Below are positions 26,392 through 35,201 of a stretch of DNA of 64,000 nt, one piece after another; within the stretch, counting starts at the first letter, position 1; each line of letters begins with the position of its first letter. Origin of the DNA: Shewanella maritima (GTDB taxonomy: Bacteria; Pseudomonadota; Gammaproteobacteria; Enterobacterales; Shewanellaceae); NCBI RefSeq assembly GCF_004295345.1, contig NZ_CP036200.1:3068001-3132000 (forward strand), in the 5' to 3' direction. A program made the position numbers and the translations under genes. Below the pieces are notes generated by a model. It worked only from the letters and a program-made list of their open reading frames with translations. It searched no databases and was not told the DNA's origin.

Positions 26392-26415
26392 AGGGAGCTT
26401 TTGCTCCCTTTTTTT
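26392..26415 (+). terminator. Terminator of cytochrome gene 1
   Basis: A 7-bp stem AGGGAGC / GCTCCCT with a TTTT loop and a six-T tail, 94 bases past the stop. The same GGGAGC / GCTCCC hairpin ends the second cytochrome gene, consistent with duplication of the whole unit. Confidence 0.87.
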
Positions 26416-26672
26416 GTTTAAGGCGCATTACTGAACTGCTCAATTTTTGTTAGTCAATTGATGTTCATCAAGTTAACCAATGGTAAAACTGGCTTTTGGG
26501 GTGGATTTTTAAGTTAAGTTTAATCTTAATATTATTTTAACCAAATAAGCTATTGAAATTTATATATATATCATTCCTCGCTGCAGCCTTAAGTCTCAAT
26601 TAATCTTGCTAGTTTGCAATCTGTCTCATTATTCCCATAGAAAGCTGATAACAGTTTGTTATATGGCTGTTT

Positions 26673-26736
26673 TCACGTGATTTTGCTCGCAAATCCATCC
26701 CTTTGCTTATTTAGACTTATTCGCGGGAGATACTCA
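26673..26736 (+). promoter_or_regulatory. Shared upstream element of cytochrome gene 2
   Basis: TCACGTGATTTTGCTCGCAA (26673-26692) and GGGAGATACTCA (26725-26736) match the two blocks in front of the first cytochrome gene in sequence and order. The intervening sequence has diverged, so the matched blocks stand out as the retained parts. Confidence 0.6.
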
Positions 26737-26762
26737 CTAAGTAGTAATAAGAGGATGAAACG

Positions 26763-28610
26763 ATGAGAGAGTTTAACAAGTGCAAAGTCGCATTTGTCAT
26801 AGCTTCGGCAATGGCAATTGTTGGCTGTAGCGGGGAAGACGGTAAGGATGGTATTACGCCTCCGCCACCATCGTCTGGCACCTCGTTAGAAACCAGTATT
26901 AACATGATTTCCCATAGCCTTGATGAGGGTATGGCGACATTTGAATTTGAAGTCACCAACGAAGATGACAAGCTCGTTTCTGGTCTGCAAAAAGCCAATG
27001 TTGAAATAGCTGAGCTGACTGAAAAGGGTATTGCCCGCAGCCGCGATGACTTTGAAGGTGAGCGTGCTGGTGGTAATGCTAGTGAATCGACAGCAGGCGC
27101 TAGCTTGACTGAGATTGAGACTGGTCGGTATGAGTTTATTGCACCAATGGAAAACATTAACGCGGCTACTGAGGGCATTATTCGTCTTGCGGTAGGTGGT
27201 AGTGAAGCCATTGCTAAATCGCGTTATACCATTGTTGCTAAGTCTGAGAATGTGCACACCACAACTACTGAGACTTGTCAGGGCTGTCACGTTGACTTCC
27301 ACGCATCTGATATTAAGCACTCTAGCTATACAGCCATTAACGCCGACGGTGAAACAGATTTAGTTGCCGGTTGTTTGGTATGCCATAACAATGTTGAGCG
27401 TGACCACGGTGGTTATGCCCGCAATACTATGCAAAAGCTAGGTCATATTAATCACCAGAAGTTTGAAAAAGACTTCACTCCAACCAACTGTTATACCTGT
27501 CACGCTGAGCCTGTGATTAACACGAGTATTGCTGGCAACGGTTGTAGTGATTGTCACACAAGTGAGGTGTCAGACAATGCTATGGCGATGATGGCAAGCG
27601 GTGAGTTTGATGCACGTGAATTCCACGCTAAGTCACTACATATTGGCTTAGATGAGCGCATTACCATCCGCGCTGAGCATACCACTGAGCTTTCAGCTAT
27701 CTACATGAACATTGAAGGTGAGTACTGTACTGATCTTAGCTTGTTCAAAGGCGAAGAGTTGCTAGATATTGAAGCGCTGTACGCCGATGGCACCCTAAGC
27801 TACGCCAGCACATACATCCATGGTTACCATAATGAGTCTCTAGTGGGTCGTGAGTCACGCACTTACAATGAGTCTTACAAAGGTGATGGTACCAAGACTT
27901 TCTGTCACCCTGTGCTTGACCTAAATACACCGCAAATTATGGCAAGCTCGCGCTTGACCTTTAAAGGTGGTAACTGGGTTGATGAAGATGGAAAGCATGG
28001 TGTGTCATTCACGGCTTATTCACCTGTTAGCTCTTTGAGCGATTTAGGTAATGTGATGGACTATGACCGCCGTCATTCTGTGACTGCAGATAGTTGTACT
28101 ACCTGTCACAACAACGAGACTAACTACCATAAAAACGGTAGCTATGCGGAAGGCGGTTTAGACTGTGTAGCTTGTCATAATAATGGTCAAGACCGTAGCG
28201 CCAAAAACTCAGCTCCTGGCTTTGGCCCTATGATTCACTCAATGCACTGGGGTGTAGGTTCATCAGCTGTTACTGGCGAGCCAAACTCTGCAACTGAGCT
28301 GGCAGCTGAAAATTGCGTAGCCTGTCATGCTGATGGTATTGAGCTTGAGGCTATTCCTGATCAATACATCCGTGCGAAAGCTTTCCACAACGGTGACAAT
28401 ACCAAGATGGCAAGCCCAATCATGGCTAACTGTGTTGCCTGTCATGACTCTGCACAAGCTATCAACCACATGGAGCAAAACGGTGGTGAGATTGATGCTG
28501 AAGTTACGCCAGACTGGTACACACAGCCTACTGGTGAGTCTTGTGTAACCTGTCACGCTGAAGGTAAGTCTTTCGGTATTGATAAGTTCCATGTGTTTGA
28601 TCGTGACTAA
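26763..28610 (+). CDS. OmcA/MtrC-family outer-surface multiheme c-type cytochrome 2
   Basis: A 615-residue paralogue of the preceding gene, clearly a tandem duplicate. It has the same lipobox cysteine at C22 (AIVGC), a shorter GEDGKDG linker, and again nine CXXCH sites (CQGCH, CLVCH, CYTCH, CSDCH; CTTCH, CVACH, CVACH, CVACH, CVTCH) in a four-plus-five layout. Long stretches are near-identical in the second haem domain (NNETNYHKNGSY, SAPGFGPMIHSMHWGVG, GKSFGIDKxHVF), while the middle is more diverged. Own promoter element and terminator suggest independent transcription. The predicted place is the outer membrane surface and the predicted role is terminal electron transfer. Electron donor and acceptor are not shown by the sequence. 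Confidence 0.9.
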   Translation: MREFNKCKVAFVIASAMAIVGCSGEDGKDGITPPPPSSGTSLETSINMISHSLDEGMATFEFEVTNEDDKLVSGLQKANVEIAELTEKGIARSRDDFEGERAGGNASESTAGASLTEIETGRYEFIAPMENINAATEGIIRLAVGGSEAIAKSRYTIVAKSENVHTTTTETCQGCHVDFHASDIKHSSYTAINADGETDLVAGCLVCHNNVERDHGGYARNTMQKLGHINHQKFEKDFTPTNCYTCHAEPVINTSIAGNGCSDCHTSEVSDNAMAMMASGEFDAREFHAKSLHIGLDERITIRAEHTTELSAIYMNIEGEYCTDLSLFKGEELLDIEALYADGTLSYASTYIHGYHNESLVGRESRTYNESYKGDGTKTFCHPVLDLNTPQIMASSRLTFKGGNWVDEDGKHGVSFTAYSPVSSLSDLGNVMDYDRRHSVTADSCTTCHNNETNYHKNGSYAEGGLDCVACHNNGQDRSAKNSAPGFGPMIHSMHWGVGSSAVTGEPNSATELAAENCVACHADGIELEAIPDQYIRAKAFHNGDNTKMASPIMANCVACHDSAQAINHMEQNGGEIDAEVTPDWYTQPTGESCVTCHAEGKSFGIDKFHVFDRD

Positions 28611-28661
28611 ACCAAACACAGATTTGCATTTGGGTTATTAGGCTCAAATCAGCAACAGCCT

Positions 28662-28687
28662 AAAAGGGAGCGATTGCTCCCTTTTTT
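28662..28687 (+). terminator. Terminator of cytochrome gene 2
   Basis: A 10-bp stem AAAAGGGAGC / GCTCCCTTTT with a 4-base loop; the right arm runs into a T6 tract. Confidence 0.87.
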
Positions 28688-28804
28688 ACGTTGTTTGCGG
28701 TGCAGCTCTTAGTACACCTTTTACTTGCGTTATGCTTGGCTAATGTTTCGTTAGCTACTACTATGGTCGCCAGCGCAAAAGCGGAATGACATTGGAGGGT
28801 GTAA

Positions 28805-29293
28805 ATGTCCTTAACCTGGCATAATCTTGCCTTTAACCAGTTATCACTAGATAACCTTTATGACCTGTTAAAACTGCGCGTGGATGTATTTGTGGTTGAG
28901 CAGAATTGCCCTTATCCAGAGTTAGATGATAAAGACAGAGACAGCCAAACTCGGCACCTATTTGCCACCAATGAGCTGGGTAAAATTGCCTGTTATAGCC
29001 GCGTGTTAGCGCCGGGTATGAGCTATGTGCAGGCCAGTATTGGGCGAGTCATTGTCGCGCAAGACTTTCGCGGCGCTAAGCTTGGTTTACCCTTAATGCA
29101 AAAATCAATTGCTATTGCGTTAGATGCTTGGCCCGATGCTGGGATTCAAATTGGTGCGCAGCATGCGATTGAAAGCTTTTATCAAGAGCTAGGCTTTGTG
29201 GCGGCATCTGAGATGTACCTAGAAGATGACATTCCGCATATCGATATGATTTATCAAGGCGACAACTGCCCTGGTACAGGGCGCTCAAGTTAA
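28805..29293 (+). CDS. elaA: GNAT family acetyltransferase ElaA
   Basis: A 162-residue ElaA-type N-acetyltransferase, similar over its length to E. coli ElaA. Shared segments are LLKLRVDVFVVEQNCPYPELD near the N-terminus (given in two parts: LLKLRVDVFVVEQ, NCPYPELD), IGRVIVAQDFRGAKLGLPLMQKS covering the acetyl-CoA motif, and the C-terminal QELGFVAASEMYLEDDIPHIDM. The substrate is not known. It is a single gene after the cytochrome block, with GGAGGG before the ATG. Confidence 0.9.
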   Translation: MSLTWHNLAFNQLSLDNLYDLLKLRVDVFVVEQNCPYPELDDKDRDSQTRHLFATNELGKIACYSRVLAPGMSYVQASIGRVIVAQDFRGAKLGLPLMQKSIAIALDAWPDAGIQIGAQHAIESFYQELGFVAASEMYLEDDIPHIDMIYQGDNCPGTGRSS

Positions 29294-29369
29294 GCTGATG
29301 TTTTGACTAAAACTTAATACATTAAGGTTGCGATCATTATCTGAAATTATAAATAAAGGGCTTACTAGG

Positions 29370-29684
29370 ATGGACTATAAGATCAATACGTTGCAGCTTG
29401 TTTGCGTTGCACAGTTTACTGCTAAAGCTGGTAAGCGAGACGAATTAGTGGCGGCATTAGCGGCGCTTATTCCTGATACTCGCCGCGAAAGTGGTTGTAT
29501 TCGTTATGAGCTAAATGTCAGTCTCGATGACGATAACAAGGTTGCTTTTGTTGAGAAGTTTGTTGACCGTGAAGCGTTTGATAAACATTGCGCCAAAGAT
29601 GCCATTCAAGATTATTTCCACAATGTGATGCCTGAATTGGTCGAGTCACATCATGTTGAGGTATTTAACCAGGTTATAGCTTAA
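29370..29684 (+). CDS. Antibiotic biosynthesis monooxygenase (ABM) domain protein
   Basis: A 104-residue single ABM domain, a dimeric ferredoxin-like fold found in YgiN-type quinol monooxygenases. Typical features are LVCVAQFTAKAGKRDELVAAL at the N-terminus (first strand and helix), TRRESGCIRYELN, and the His-containing AFDKHCAKDAIQDYF segment. The true start is the ATG at 29370 with AAAGGG nine bases upstream. Its length and lack of other domains fit YgiN relatives, but the substrate cannot be told. It is followed by a strong terminator. Confidence 0.8.
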   Translation: MDYKINTLQLVCVAQFTAKAGKRDELVAALAALIPDTRRESGCIRYELNVSLDDDNKVAFVEKFVDREAFDKHCAKDAIQDYFHNVMPELVESHHVEVFNQVIA

Positions 29685-29720
29685 CGCTCTAAAGTGATTA
29701 GTTGTGGTGAGAGTCCAATA

Positions 29721-29756
29721 AAAATGCGTGTTGCTTTAAGCTTCACGCATTTTTTG
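29721..29756 (+). terminator. Terminator of the ABM gene
   Basis: A 10-bp stem AAAATGCGTG / CACGCATTTT, loop 13 bases, followed by T and G. It lies 37 bases past the stop codon. Confidence 0.8.
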
Positions 29757-29801
29757 TATCTGATCGGCATTGTAGTCTGTGGCGATCAGCATTAGTGCAG
29801 C

Positions 29802-30053
29802 TTAGTGCTCGCGGATAGTAATTTTTGGTCTTAGGTCGACTTCGCCATCAGCATGGATCACCGCAATATCTTCTTGCTGCTTAACGACAGCTAACGGGCC
29901 TTTACGGGTTTGGCGCACAAATAGTAAACGGTAACCGAAGCGGTGCAGATCGTAGAGAGCGACTTTCTGATCTGCCGTGGTTAACTCCCAAAACTCTTCG
30001 TTTGTAAACGAGGTGTCGCGACGTTCGTTTAACTGGTAAGCGACTTGGTTCAT
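29802..30053 (-). CDS. Conserved hypothetical protein, 83 aa
   Basis: A small soluble protein with no signal peptide or membrane segment. It looks like a compact alpha/beta fold: a predicted N-terminal helix region TNEEFWELTTADQKVALYDLHRFGY followed by strands LLFVRQTRKGPLAVVKQQ and DIAVIHADGEVDLRPKITIR. I do not recognise a family and make no functional claim. A plausible ribosome site (GGTAACAG) precedes the ATG. It is transcribed alone, convergent with the ABM gene. Confidence 0.72.
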   Translation of the reverse strand: MNQVAYQLNERRDTSFTNEEFWELTTADQKVALYDLHRFGYRLLFVRQTRKGPLAVVKQQEDIAVIHADGEVDLRPKITIREH

Positions 30054-30222
30054 AATAGCTGTTACCTGTGTTTTTATAGTTGTTAATTAAAGGTTAACGC
30101 CAGCTAATATAGCAATAATTACTAGCTTGTGTAGTATTTTTAAGCAAAAAGTATGAGTTTGTCATGCAAATAACACATATATTTAATCAGTATGCGCGCC
30201 AGTTAACAGCAAAGGGAAAATT

Positions 30223-31101
30223 GTGATCCAGTACATTGAGCCAGTATTCCGTCCGCCGTCGGAGTGGAAGTCATTTATTCTGCAAGTCACTAATGGCTGC
30301 AGTTGGAATAACTGCAGTTTTTGCGACATGTATACCCAGCCACAAAAGCAATTTCGAGCGCAAAAACTCGATAAGATAGAAGCTGACATCATCGCTGCCG
30401 CGCAATCTGACGCGCCTATATCTAGGGTATTCCTTGCCGATGGCGATGCCATGACGCTGCCATTTAATCGCCTAAAGGCCATTTGTGAGCTAATCAACAA
30501 ACATCTGCCTAGTGTTACCCGAATTAGCAGCTATTGCTTGCCGCGTAATCTAACCAACAAAACCGTTGAGCAATTAATACAGCTTAGAGAAATGGGGCTG
30601 TCGCTGATGTATGTTGGCTGTGAAAGCGGTGATGATGAAGTGCTTAAACGTATTCAAAAAGGTGAAGACTTTACTTCATCATTGGCGGCGCTAGATAAAA
30701 TCAAGCAAGCTGGAATGAAGTCGTCCGTGATGATCTTAATGGGGCTAGGCGGCACAGAATTATCTAAGCAACATGCTATTGCCTCTGCGCAGCTAATGAA
30801 CGCTGCTCAACCTGAATACTTATCTACCTTAGTGGTTACCTTGCCGTTGGGCACAGTAAAAATGGATGCCGCCTATGATGGCGAGTTTACCCTGCCTGAT
30901 CAGCGCGGCTTGTTAGAAGAGATGCAATTGCTACTCAGTCATCTTGAGCTTGATAAAACCATATTCCGCTCAGACCATGCCTCTAACTATCTAGTATTAA
31001 AAGGTGTGTTAGGCAAAGACAAAACTGCCTTGCTCGGTCAGGTAGAGCAAGCGTTACATGGCATGGTGCCATTAAGGCAAGAGTGGCAGCGAGGGCTGTA
31101 G
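30223..31101 (+). CDS. Radical SAM protein (HemN-like Elp3/B12-type fold)
   Basis: A 292-residue radical S-adenosylmethionine enzyme. The [4Fe-4S] binding motif is C-x4-C-x2-C in TNGCSWNNCSFCDMYTQP, a variant found in a conserved family of radical SAM proteins often annotated as coproporphyrinogen-oxidase-like. The SAM-contact GCESGDDEVLKRIQKG region and a FLADGDAMTLP motif are also visible. There is no HemN C-terminal domain, so haem synthesis is unlikely. The substrate is unknown. The start is a GTG with AAAGGGA upstream. Confidence 0.87.
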   Translation: MIQYIEPVFRPPSEWKSFILQVTNGCSWNNCSFCDMYTQPQKQFRAQKLDKIEADIIAAAQSDAPISRVFLADGDAMTLPFNRLKAICELINKHLPSVTRISSYCLPRNLTNKTVEQLIQLREMGLSLMYVGCESGDDEVLKRIQKGEDFTSSLAALDKIKQAGMKSSVMILMGLGGTELSKQHAIASAQLMNAAQPEYLSTLVVTLPLGTVKMDAAYDGEFTLPDQRGLLEEMQLLLSHLELDKTIFRSDHASNYLVLKGVLGKDKTALLGQVEQALHGMVPLRQEWQRGL

Positions 31102-31312
31102 CTTAGTTGATGTTGTTGAAACAGTCGGTGTCTTTGATGCGGTTGAGGCCGAGATGAATACAGTGCATTTGAGTCTCAAGAAACGTCAGCCAATGTAAAA
31201 CCATGTAAAAGCGCTGCAAACTTGGCGATGCTGGGTTAATTTAAACATAATGCTAACAATGTAAAGGGCGTCTCGTAATCTTTATTCAGGTGCCTTTATT
31301 TTAGGAGTCGTT

Positions 31313-32704
31313 ATGTCTGTACATGGGTTGATTGCGGTTAATCGCTTTGGTTATGGCGCTAAGCCTGGCGAGCTTGCTAAAGCGATAAGCAATCCACAAG
31401 GGTTTCTAAAACAGCAGCTAAAGCAGCCTGAATTTAACCGCGTGTTGCCATCAGCATCTGAGTTAATGCAAAAGCTTTATCAGCAGCGTCAGCAAGCGAA
31501 AATGCTAGAGTCAAAAAAGCAAGAGTCTCAGAAACAACAGACACAAAATAAAGAGTCAGCCACATCACCTTCAAATAATAATCAAACTAAAAAGTCGCCT
31601 AAGGTGCAGCAACAGGCTTATCGCGACTTTTGCCAGGATAGCTTTAAGGCTGCGGTTAAATCCGATAATAGCTTGAGCTGGCGATTGTTAGACTTCTTTT
31701 CAAATCACTTTAGCGTAACTGCCCAAGGCCCTGTGATGACGGCGCTCGCGCCCACCCTAGAGCGGGAAGCGATTGCGCCAAACCTGTTTGGCAGCTTTGC
31801 CGACATGCTTGATGCGGTCGTGCATCACCCCGCAATGTTGGTTTACCTCAATAATCAACAATCATTTGGCGTTAATTCAAAAATTGGTAAACGCAAGGGC
31901 AAGGGCTTAAACGAAAATCTCGCTCGTGAAATTCTCGAGCTGCATACTCTTGGCGTTGACGGCCCTTACAACCAGACTGATGTTATCGCGCTGGCTAAGG
32001 GGATTTCTGGTTGGAGCGTGTCAAATAAGTCTAAACACAGTGGTCGTAATGGTTTTTTCTATCGCGATGCAGGGCATGAGCCTGGCAGCCAGCAATTAGT
32101 CGGTAAACGTTTTACACAAAAAGGTGAGGCTCAGGGTAGAGCAATGTTGAAGCACCTTGCCTTACACCCAAGTACGGCAAAATTTGTTAGTTATAAGCTT
32201 GCCAAACACTTTATTAGTGATGAGCCCGAGCAAGAGTTAGTTAATGCTTTAGTTGCTCGCTGGCAACAGACACAGGGTAATTTGAAGCAAGTGGTTGAAG
32301 CGCTAATTGAGCATCCACTTGCTTGGCAAAGTGAGCGGGCTAAATTTATAACACCAAGAGAGCATTTGATTTTTGCTCACCGAGTTACTGAAGCTCCCTT
32401 ACCAAAAACACGCAATCTGATTGGGCTATTAAATCAGCTTGGGCAGAGACCATTTAAAGCCGGCTCACCTGCAGGTTATGGCGACACTGAAGGTGAATGG
32501 TTAAGCGATAAAGTGATGATTGACCGTATTACCTGGTCACGCATGCTCGCCGCTAAAGTGAATAAACTTGATGTAAAACAGCTTATTGAACAAGTGTGGG
32601 GTGAGCAGTTAAGTCAACGCTCTTATCTCAGTATTACTCGTGCTGAAAGTCGTGTTGATGCCATTACCTTACTGCTAATGAGCCCTGAAACACTGAGAAG
32701 GTAA
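31313..32704 (+). CDS. DUF1800 domain-containing protein
   Basis: A 463-residue DUF1800 protein. Family signatures are NRFGYGAKPGELAKAI at the N-terminus, NHFSVTAQGP, the central ENLAREILELHTLGVDGPYNQTDV, and AKFVSYKLAKHFISDEP. A low-complexity Lys/Gln/Ser-rich stretch at about residues 62-102 looks like a flexible insertion. No N-terminal signal peptide is seen. It is followed after 12 bases by the DUF1501 gene, a pairing that is very common across bacteria; function of the pair is not established. Export together with its Tat-carrying partner is a guess. Confidence 0.88.
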   Translation: MSVHGLIAVNRFGYGAKPGELAKAISNPQGFLKQQLKQPEFNRVLPSASELMQKLYQQRQQAKMLESKKQESQKQQTQNKESATSPSNNNQTKKSPKVQQQAYRDFCQDSFKAAVKSDNSLSWRLLDFFSNHFSVTAQGPVMTALAPTLEREAIAPNLFGSFADMLDAVVHHPAMLVYLNNQQSFGVNSKIGKRKGKGLNENLAREILELHTLGVDGPYNQTDVIALAKGISGWSVSNKSKHSGRNGFFYRDAGHEPGSQQLVGKRFTQKGEAQGRAMLKHLALHPSTAKFVSYKLAKHFISDEPEQELVNALVARWQQTQGNLKQVVEALIEHPLAWQSERAKFITPREHLIFAHRVTEAPLPKTRNLIGLLNQLGQRPFKAGSPAGYGDTEGEWLSDKVMIDRITWSRMLAAKVNKLDVKQLIEQVWGEQLSQRSYLSITRAESRVDAITLLLMSPETLRR

Positions 32705-32716
32705 GCGGAGATGACG

Positions 32717-33883
32717 ATGAATAGACGCGATTTACTGAAGCTGTTTGGTGGTAGCTTAGTGGTTATGCAAAGCCCGCAATTACTCATTAGCTCTGCAAAT
32801 GCAACAAGCTATAGCAAAACTGAGCAGCCATTATTTATTTGGGTGATGCTCCGAGGGGCGCTGGATAGTTTGCACACAGTAATTCCTGAGTTTGATGAAA
32901 ACTATATCAAGCATCGCCCTAAGCTCGCTAAGCAGCTTGGTACAGGGTTGCCGCTAGAGAAGGGATTTAGCTTAAACCCAGCATTAGCTGAGCTGCATAG
33001 CTGGTATCAAAATAGTGAGTTGCTGCCGATTGTGGCGGTAGGTAGTGGTTATCATGGTCGCTCACATTTTGACGGTCAGGATTTTTTAGAAAGCGGGCAA
33101 TCGAAAGTAAACTCTAATGCCATAGACACCCATTCAGGGTGGCTGGGGCGCACCTTGCAGATGTCTGCCTATCATCATAAAGCCATTGCGATCGATCAAA
33201 CCGTGCCGATTAGTTTACGTGGTAGTGATGACGTCAATGCCTGGTATCCGTCAAACGCAAAAGACGTGGGCGATGATATTTATAGTGCGTTGATGAACAT
33301 GTATCAGGATTCACCCAAATTAAGTATGAGTTTGCAAAAGGGTTTAGAGCTGCAAAAAAATGCTATGGCTCAGCAGTCCGGCAAACAGCGAACCAAGTTT
33401 GCCAACCTAACTAAAGCCTGCGCTAATCTTTTGCTTGCTGACAACAAGTTAAGCTGCGCCGTGCTGGAGCTAGGTGGTTGGGATACACACAATAATCAGC
33501 ATGGGCGTTTAGCAAGACAACTCAAAGAACTAGATGATGGACTGGCATCTCTTAAGGCTCAGTTAGGTGAGCGTTGGCAACATACGGTTGTAGCCGTTGC
33601 CACAGAGTTTGGCCGCACAGTTAAAGAAAACGGCACCGGCGGCAGCGATCATGGCAGTGCAGCTTGTATGCTACTAGCTGGCGGCGCAATAAAAGGCGGC
33701 CGGATACTCGGTGATTGGCCAGGGCTTGCCAAAAGCGAGTTGTTTGAAGGACGTGATTTGATGCCTACATCAAATTCTCTGCAATGGTTGGCAACCGTAC
33801 TAGCCCAGCATTGGCAAATTAAACCTGCGCATATGCCAGCGTTATTTGGTGGTTTGCAGACTTACAGTGAGCAGCTAGTGTGA
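32717..33883 (+). CDS. DUF1501 domain-containing protein with Tat-type signal
   Basis: A 388-residue DUF1501 protein, related to the alkaline phosphatase/sulfatase superfamily. The N-terminus MNRRDLLKLFGGSLVVM resembles a twin-arginine signal with cleavage near SSANA. Metal-site-like residues are in GRSHFDGQDFLESG, ELGGWDTHNNQ and VATEFGRTVKENGTGGSDHG, in the expected order. The second ATG (32717), six bases after GGAG, is the better start. It forms an operon with the DUF1800 gene. The enzymatic reaction is unknown. Confidence 0.88.
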   Translation: MNRRDLLKLFGGSLVVMQSPQLLISSANATSYSKTEQPLFIWVMLRGALDSLHTVIPEFDENYIKHRPKLAKQLGTGLPLEKGFSLNPALAELHSWYQNSELLPIVAVGSGYHGRSHFDGQDFLESGQSKVNSNAIDTHSGWLGRTLQMSAYHHKAIAIDQTVPISLRGSDDVNAWYPSNAKDVGDDIYSALMNMYQDSPKLSMSLQKGLELQKNAMAQQSGKQRTKFANLTKACANLLLADNKLSCAVLELGGWDTHNNQHGRLARQLKELDDGLASLKAQLGERWQHTVVAVATEFGRTVKENGTGGSDHGSAACMLLAGGAIKGGRILGDWPGLAKSELFEGRDLMPTSNSLQWLATVLAQHWQIKPAHMPALFGGLQTYSEQLV

Positions 33884-33987
33884 AGCTTTCGTGGTCTAAA
33901 AGGCTTACTGCAACAAGCAGCAAGCCTTATTTGATATGACGCAATAATCGAATCTCAATACCGAACACTACGGTTGTTCTTTGGCAG

Positions 33988-34266
33988 TTAGCAGTCGCCA
34001 CCACCTCCGCCACCGCAGTCTCCTCCTGAGCTACCGTCACCATAGCTAGTGTAACTTGCCCCATAGGTGCCAGTGCCACTTCCTAGTGAACCGCGCCTGT
34101 TAACTTTGCTATTAGATGACTTGAGGTGAATGATAAAAGCACAAATCAGTGCGACAACGGCAATCAGCAGTATGCCTCAGGCGCTAACATCGTTAATGTC
34201 TGCGATCGCTAATTTGGTACCTGCAAAAGCCAGTGCTGCTCCTAAGATTAATAATGCATACTTCAT
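33988..34266 (-). pseudogene. Small Gly/Cys-tailed membrane protein gene with in-frame TGA
   Basis: Reading the minus strand from the ATG at 34266 (GGAGA upstream) gives 29 codons ending ADINDVSA, a TGA at 34177-34179, then 62 codons in the same frame up to TAA. The part after TGA starts GILLIAVVALICAFIIHLK, a second membrane helix, and ends in a tail GGDCGGGGGGDC. The N-terminal part also has a hydrophobic helix (ALLILGAALAFAG). A TGG Trp codon at the break would give a coherent two-helix protein of 92 residues. A nonsense change or base error is the simplest reading; a selenocysteine codon cannot be excluded but no SECIS hairpin was evident. Confidence 0.65.
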
Positions 34267-34364
34267 GTCTTCTCCTTGACCTGAATGAGTGATGGTCTTC
34301 AGTCTACACTATTTATCACAAGCTCAAGCTGCTTATCCTGAACTCAGGCTGTTTACCCGAGCGA

Positions 34365-35201
34365 CTAACTTTCGCTATTTGCCACATATTTGAGCGGACA
34401 AGGAATGGTGATGTTAGCTGCTTGCAAGGCATTAATAATCGCTAGGTTAGTTTGGTATTTAGCTTCAAAATACTGCGGCGTTGGTACCCAGTAACGAATG
34501 CCAATTTCAATACCTATGCTATTAAATCCGTTTACACCAACCAATGGCTTTTGCTGTTGGTTTACTAGCTCTGCATTAGCTAATTGCTGCTCAATAATAC
34601 TGATAGCCTGATTGGTATCAGCTTGATATTCGACATTTAGCTTGGTTTCAACCAGCTTGTATTCAAATGAGTTGTGTAAAATTTCGCCAACAATATGTTT
34701 GTTAGGAATACTGATACATTCACCTTCTTCATTGGTCAGTATGGTCAGCCCGAGTTTAATTTCTTTAACCACGCCAGCAACGCCCTTAATTTCAATGGTG
34801 TTGCCCACGACAAAAGGGCGAGTCACGATAATAGTGATACCCGCTGCATAGTTGGCTAGCATACCTTGCAGCGCTAAACCTGCACCTAATGATGCTGCAC
34901 CAATCGCTGCCACCATTGGGGTAACGCTAATGCCCAGTTTACCTAAGCAAATGACCCCGACCATTACAATAATCACAATGCGAATTAGGTTGGAGGTGAA
35001 GGTGGTTAAGGTGACATCGATATTGTGTTTGGTCAGCAAGTTGGTGACCAGATTGGAAACTTTGTTGGCGACCCAAAGGCCGATAAGAAAGATAAGTACA
35101 GCGCCAACAAGCTGGAAACTGTATTGCACCAAAAATTCTAAAATGAAGTCGTAAGCATTCTGTAATTGTTGAATTTCTTGGTTTAGGCTTGGCTGATCCA
35201 T
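34365..35201 (-). CDS. mscS: Small-conductance mechanosensitive channel (MscS family)
   Basis: A 278-residue MscS-family channel that opens under membrane tension; E. coli MscS has 286. Three N-terminal helices (about 22-45, 60-82, 88-120) are followed by the pore-lining glycine/alanine-rich helix GAASLGAGLALQGMLANYAAG, then the beta domain with RPFVVGNTIEIKGVAGVVKEI and IPNKHIVGEILHN. The C-terminal vestibule ends with GIRYWVPTPQYFEAK. The ATG at 35201, preceded by AAAGGA, is preferred to a TTG 24 bases upstream. It is a single gene. Confidence 0.92.
   Translation of the reverse strand: MDQPSLNQEIQQLQNAYDFILEFLVQYSFQLVGAVLIFLIGLWVANKVSNLVTNLLTKHNIDVTLTTFTSNLIRIVIIVMVGVICLGKLGISVTPMVAAIGAASLGAGLALQGMLANYAAGITIIVTRPFVVGNTIEIKGVAGVVKEIKLGLTILTNEEGECISIPNKHIVGEILHNSFEYKLVETKLNVEYQADTNQAISIIEQQLANAELVNQQQKPLVGVNGFNSIGIEIGIRYWVPTPQYFEAKYQTNLAIINALQAANITIPCPLKYVANSES

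Noticed and set aside
34177..34179. Selenocysteine codon in the small membrane protein gene
   Set aside because: No clear SECIS stem-loop follows the TGA within the usual distance, and Trp is a natural residue at a membrane boundary. Kept only as a remote possibility.
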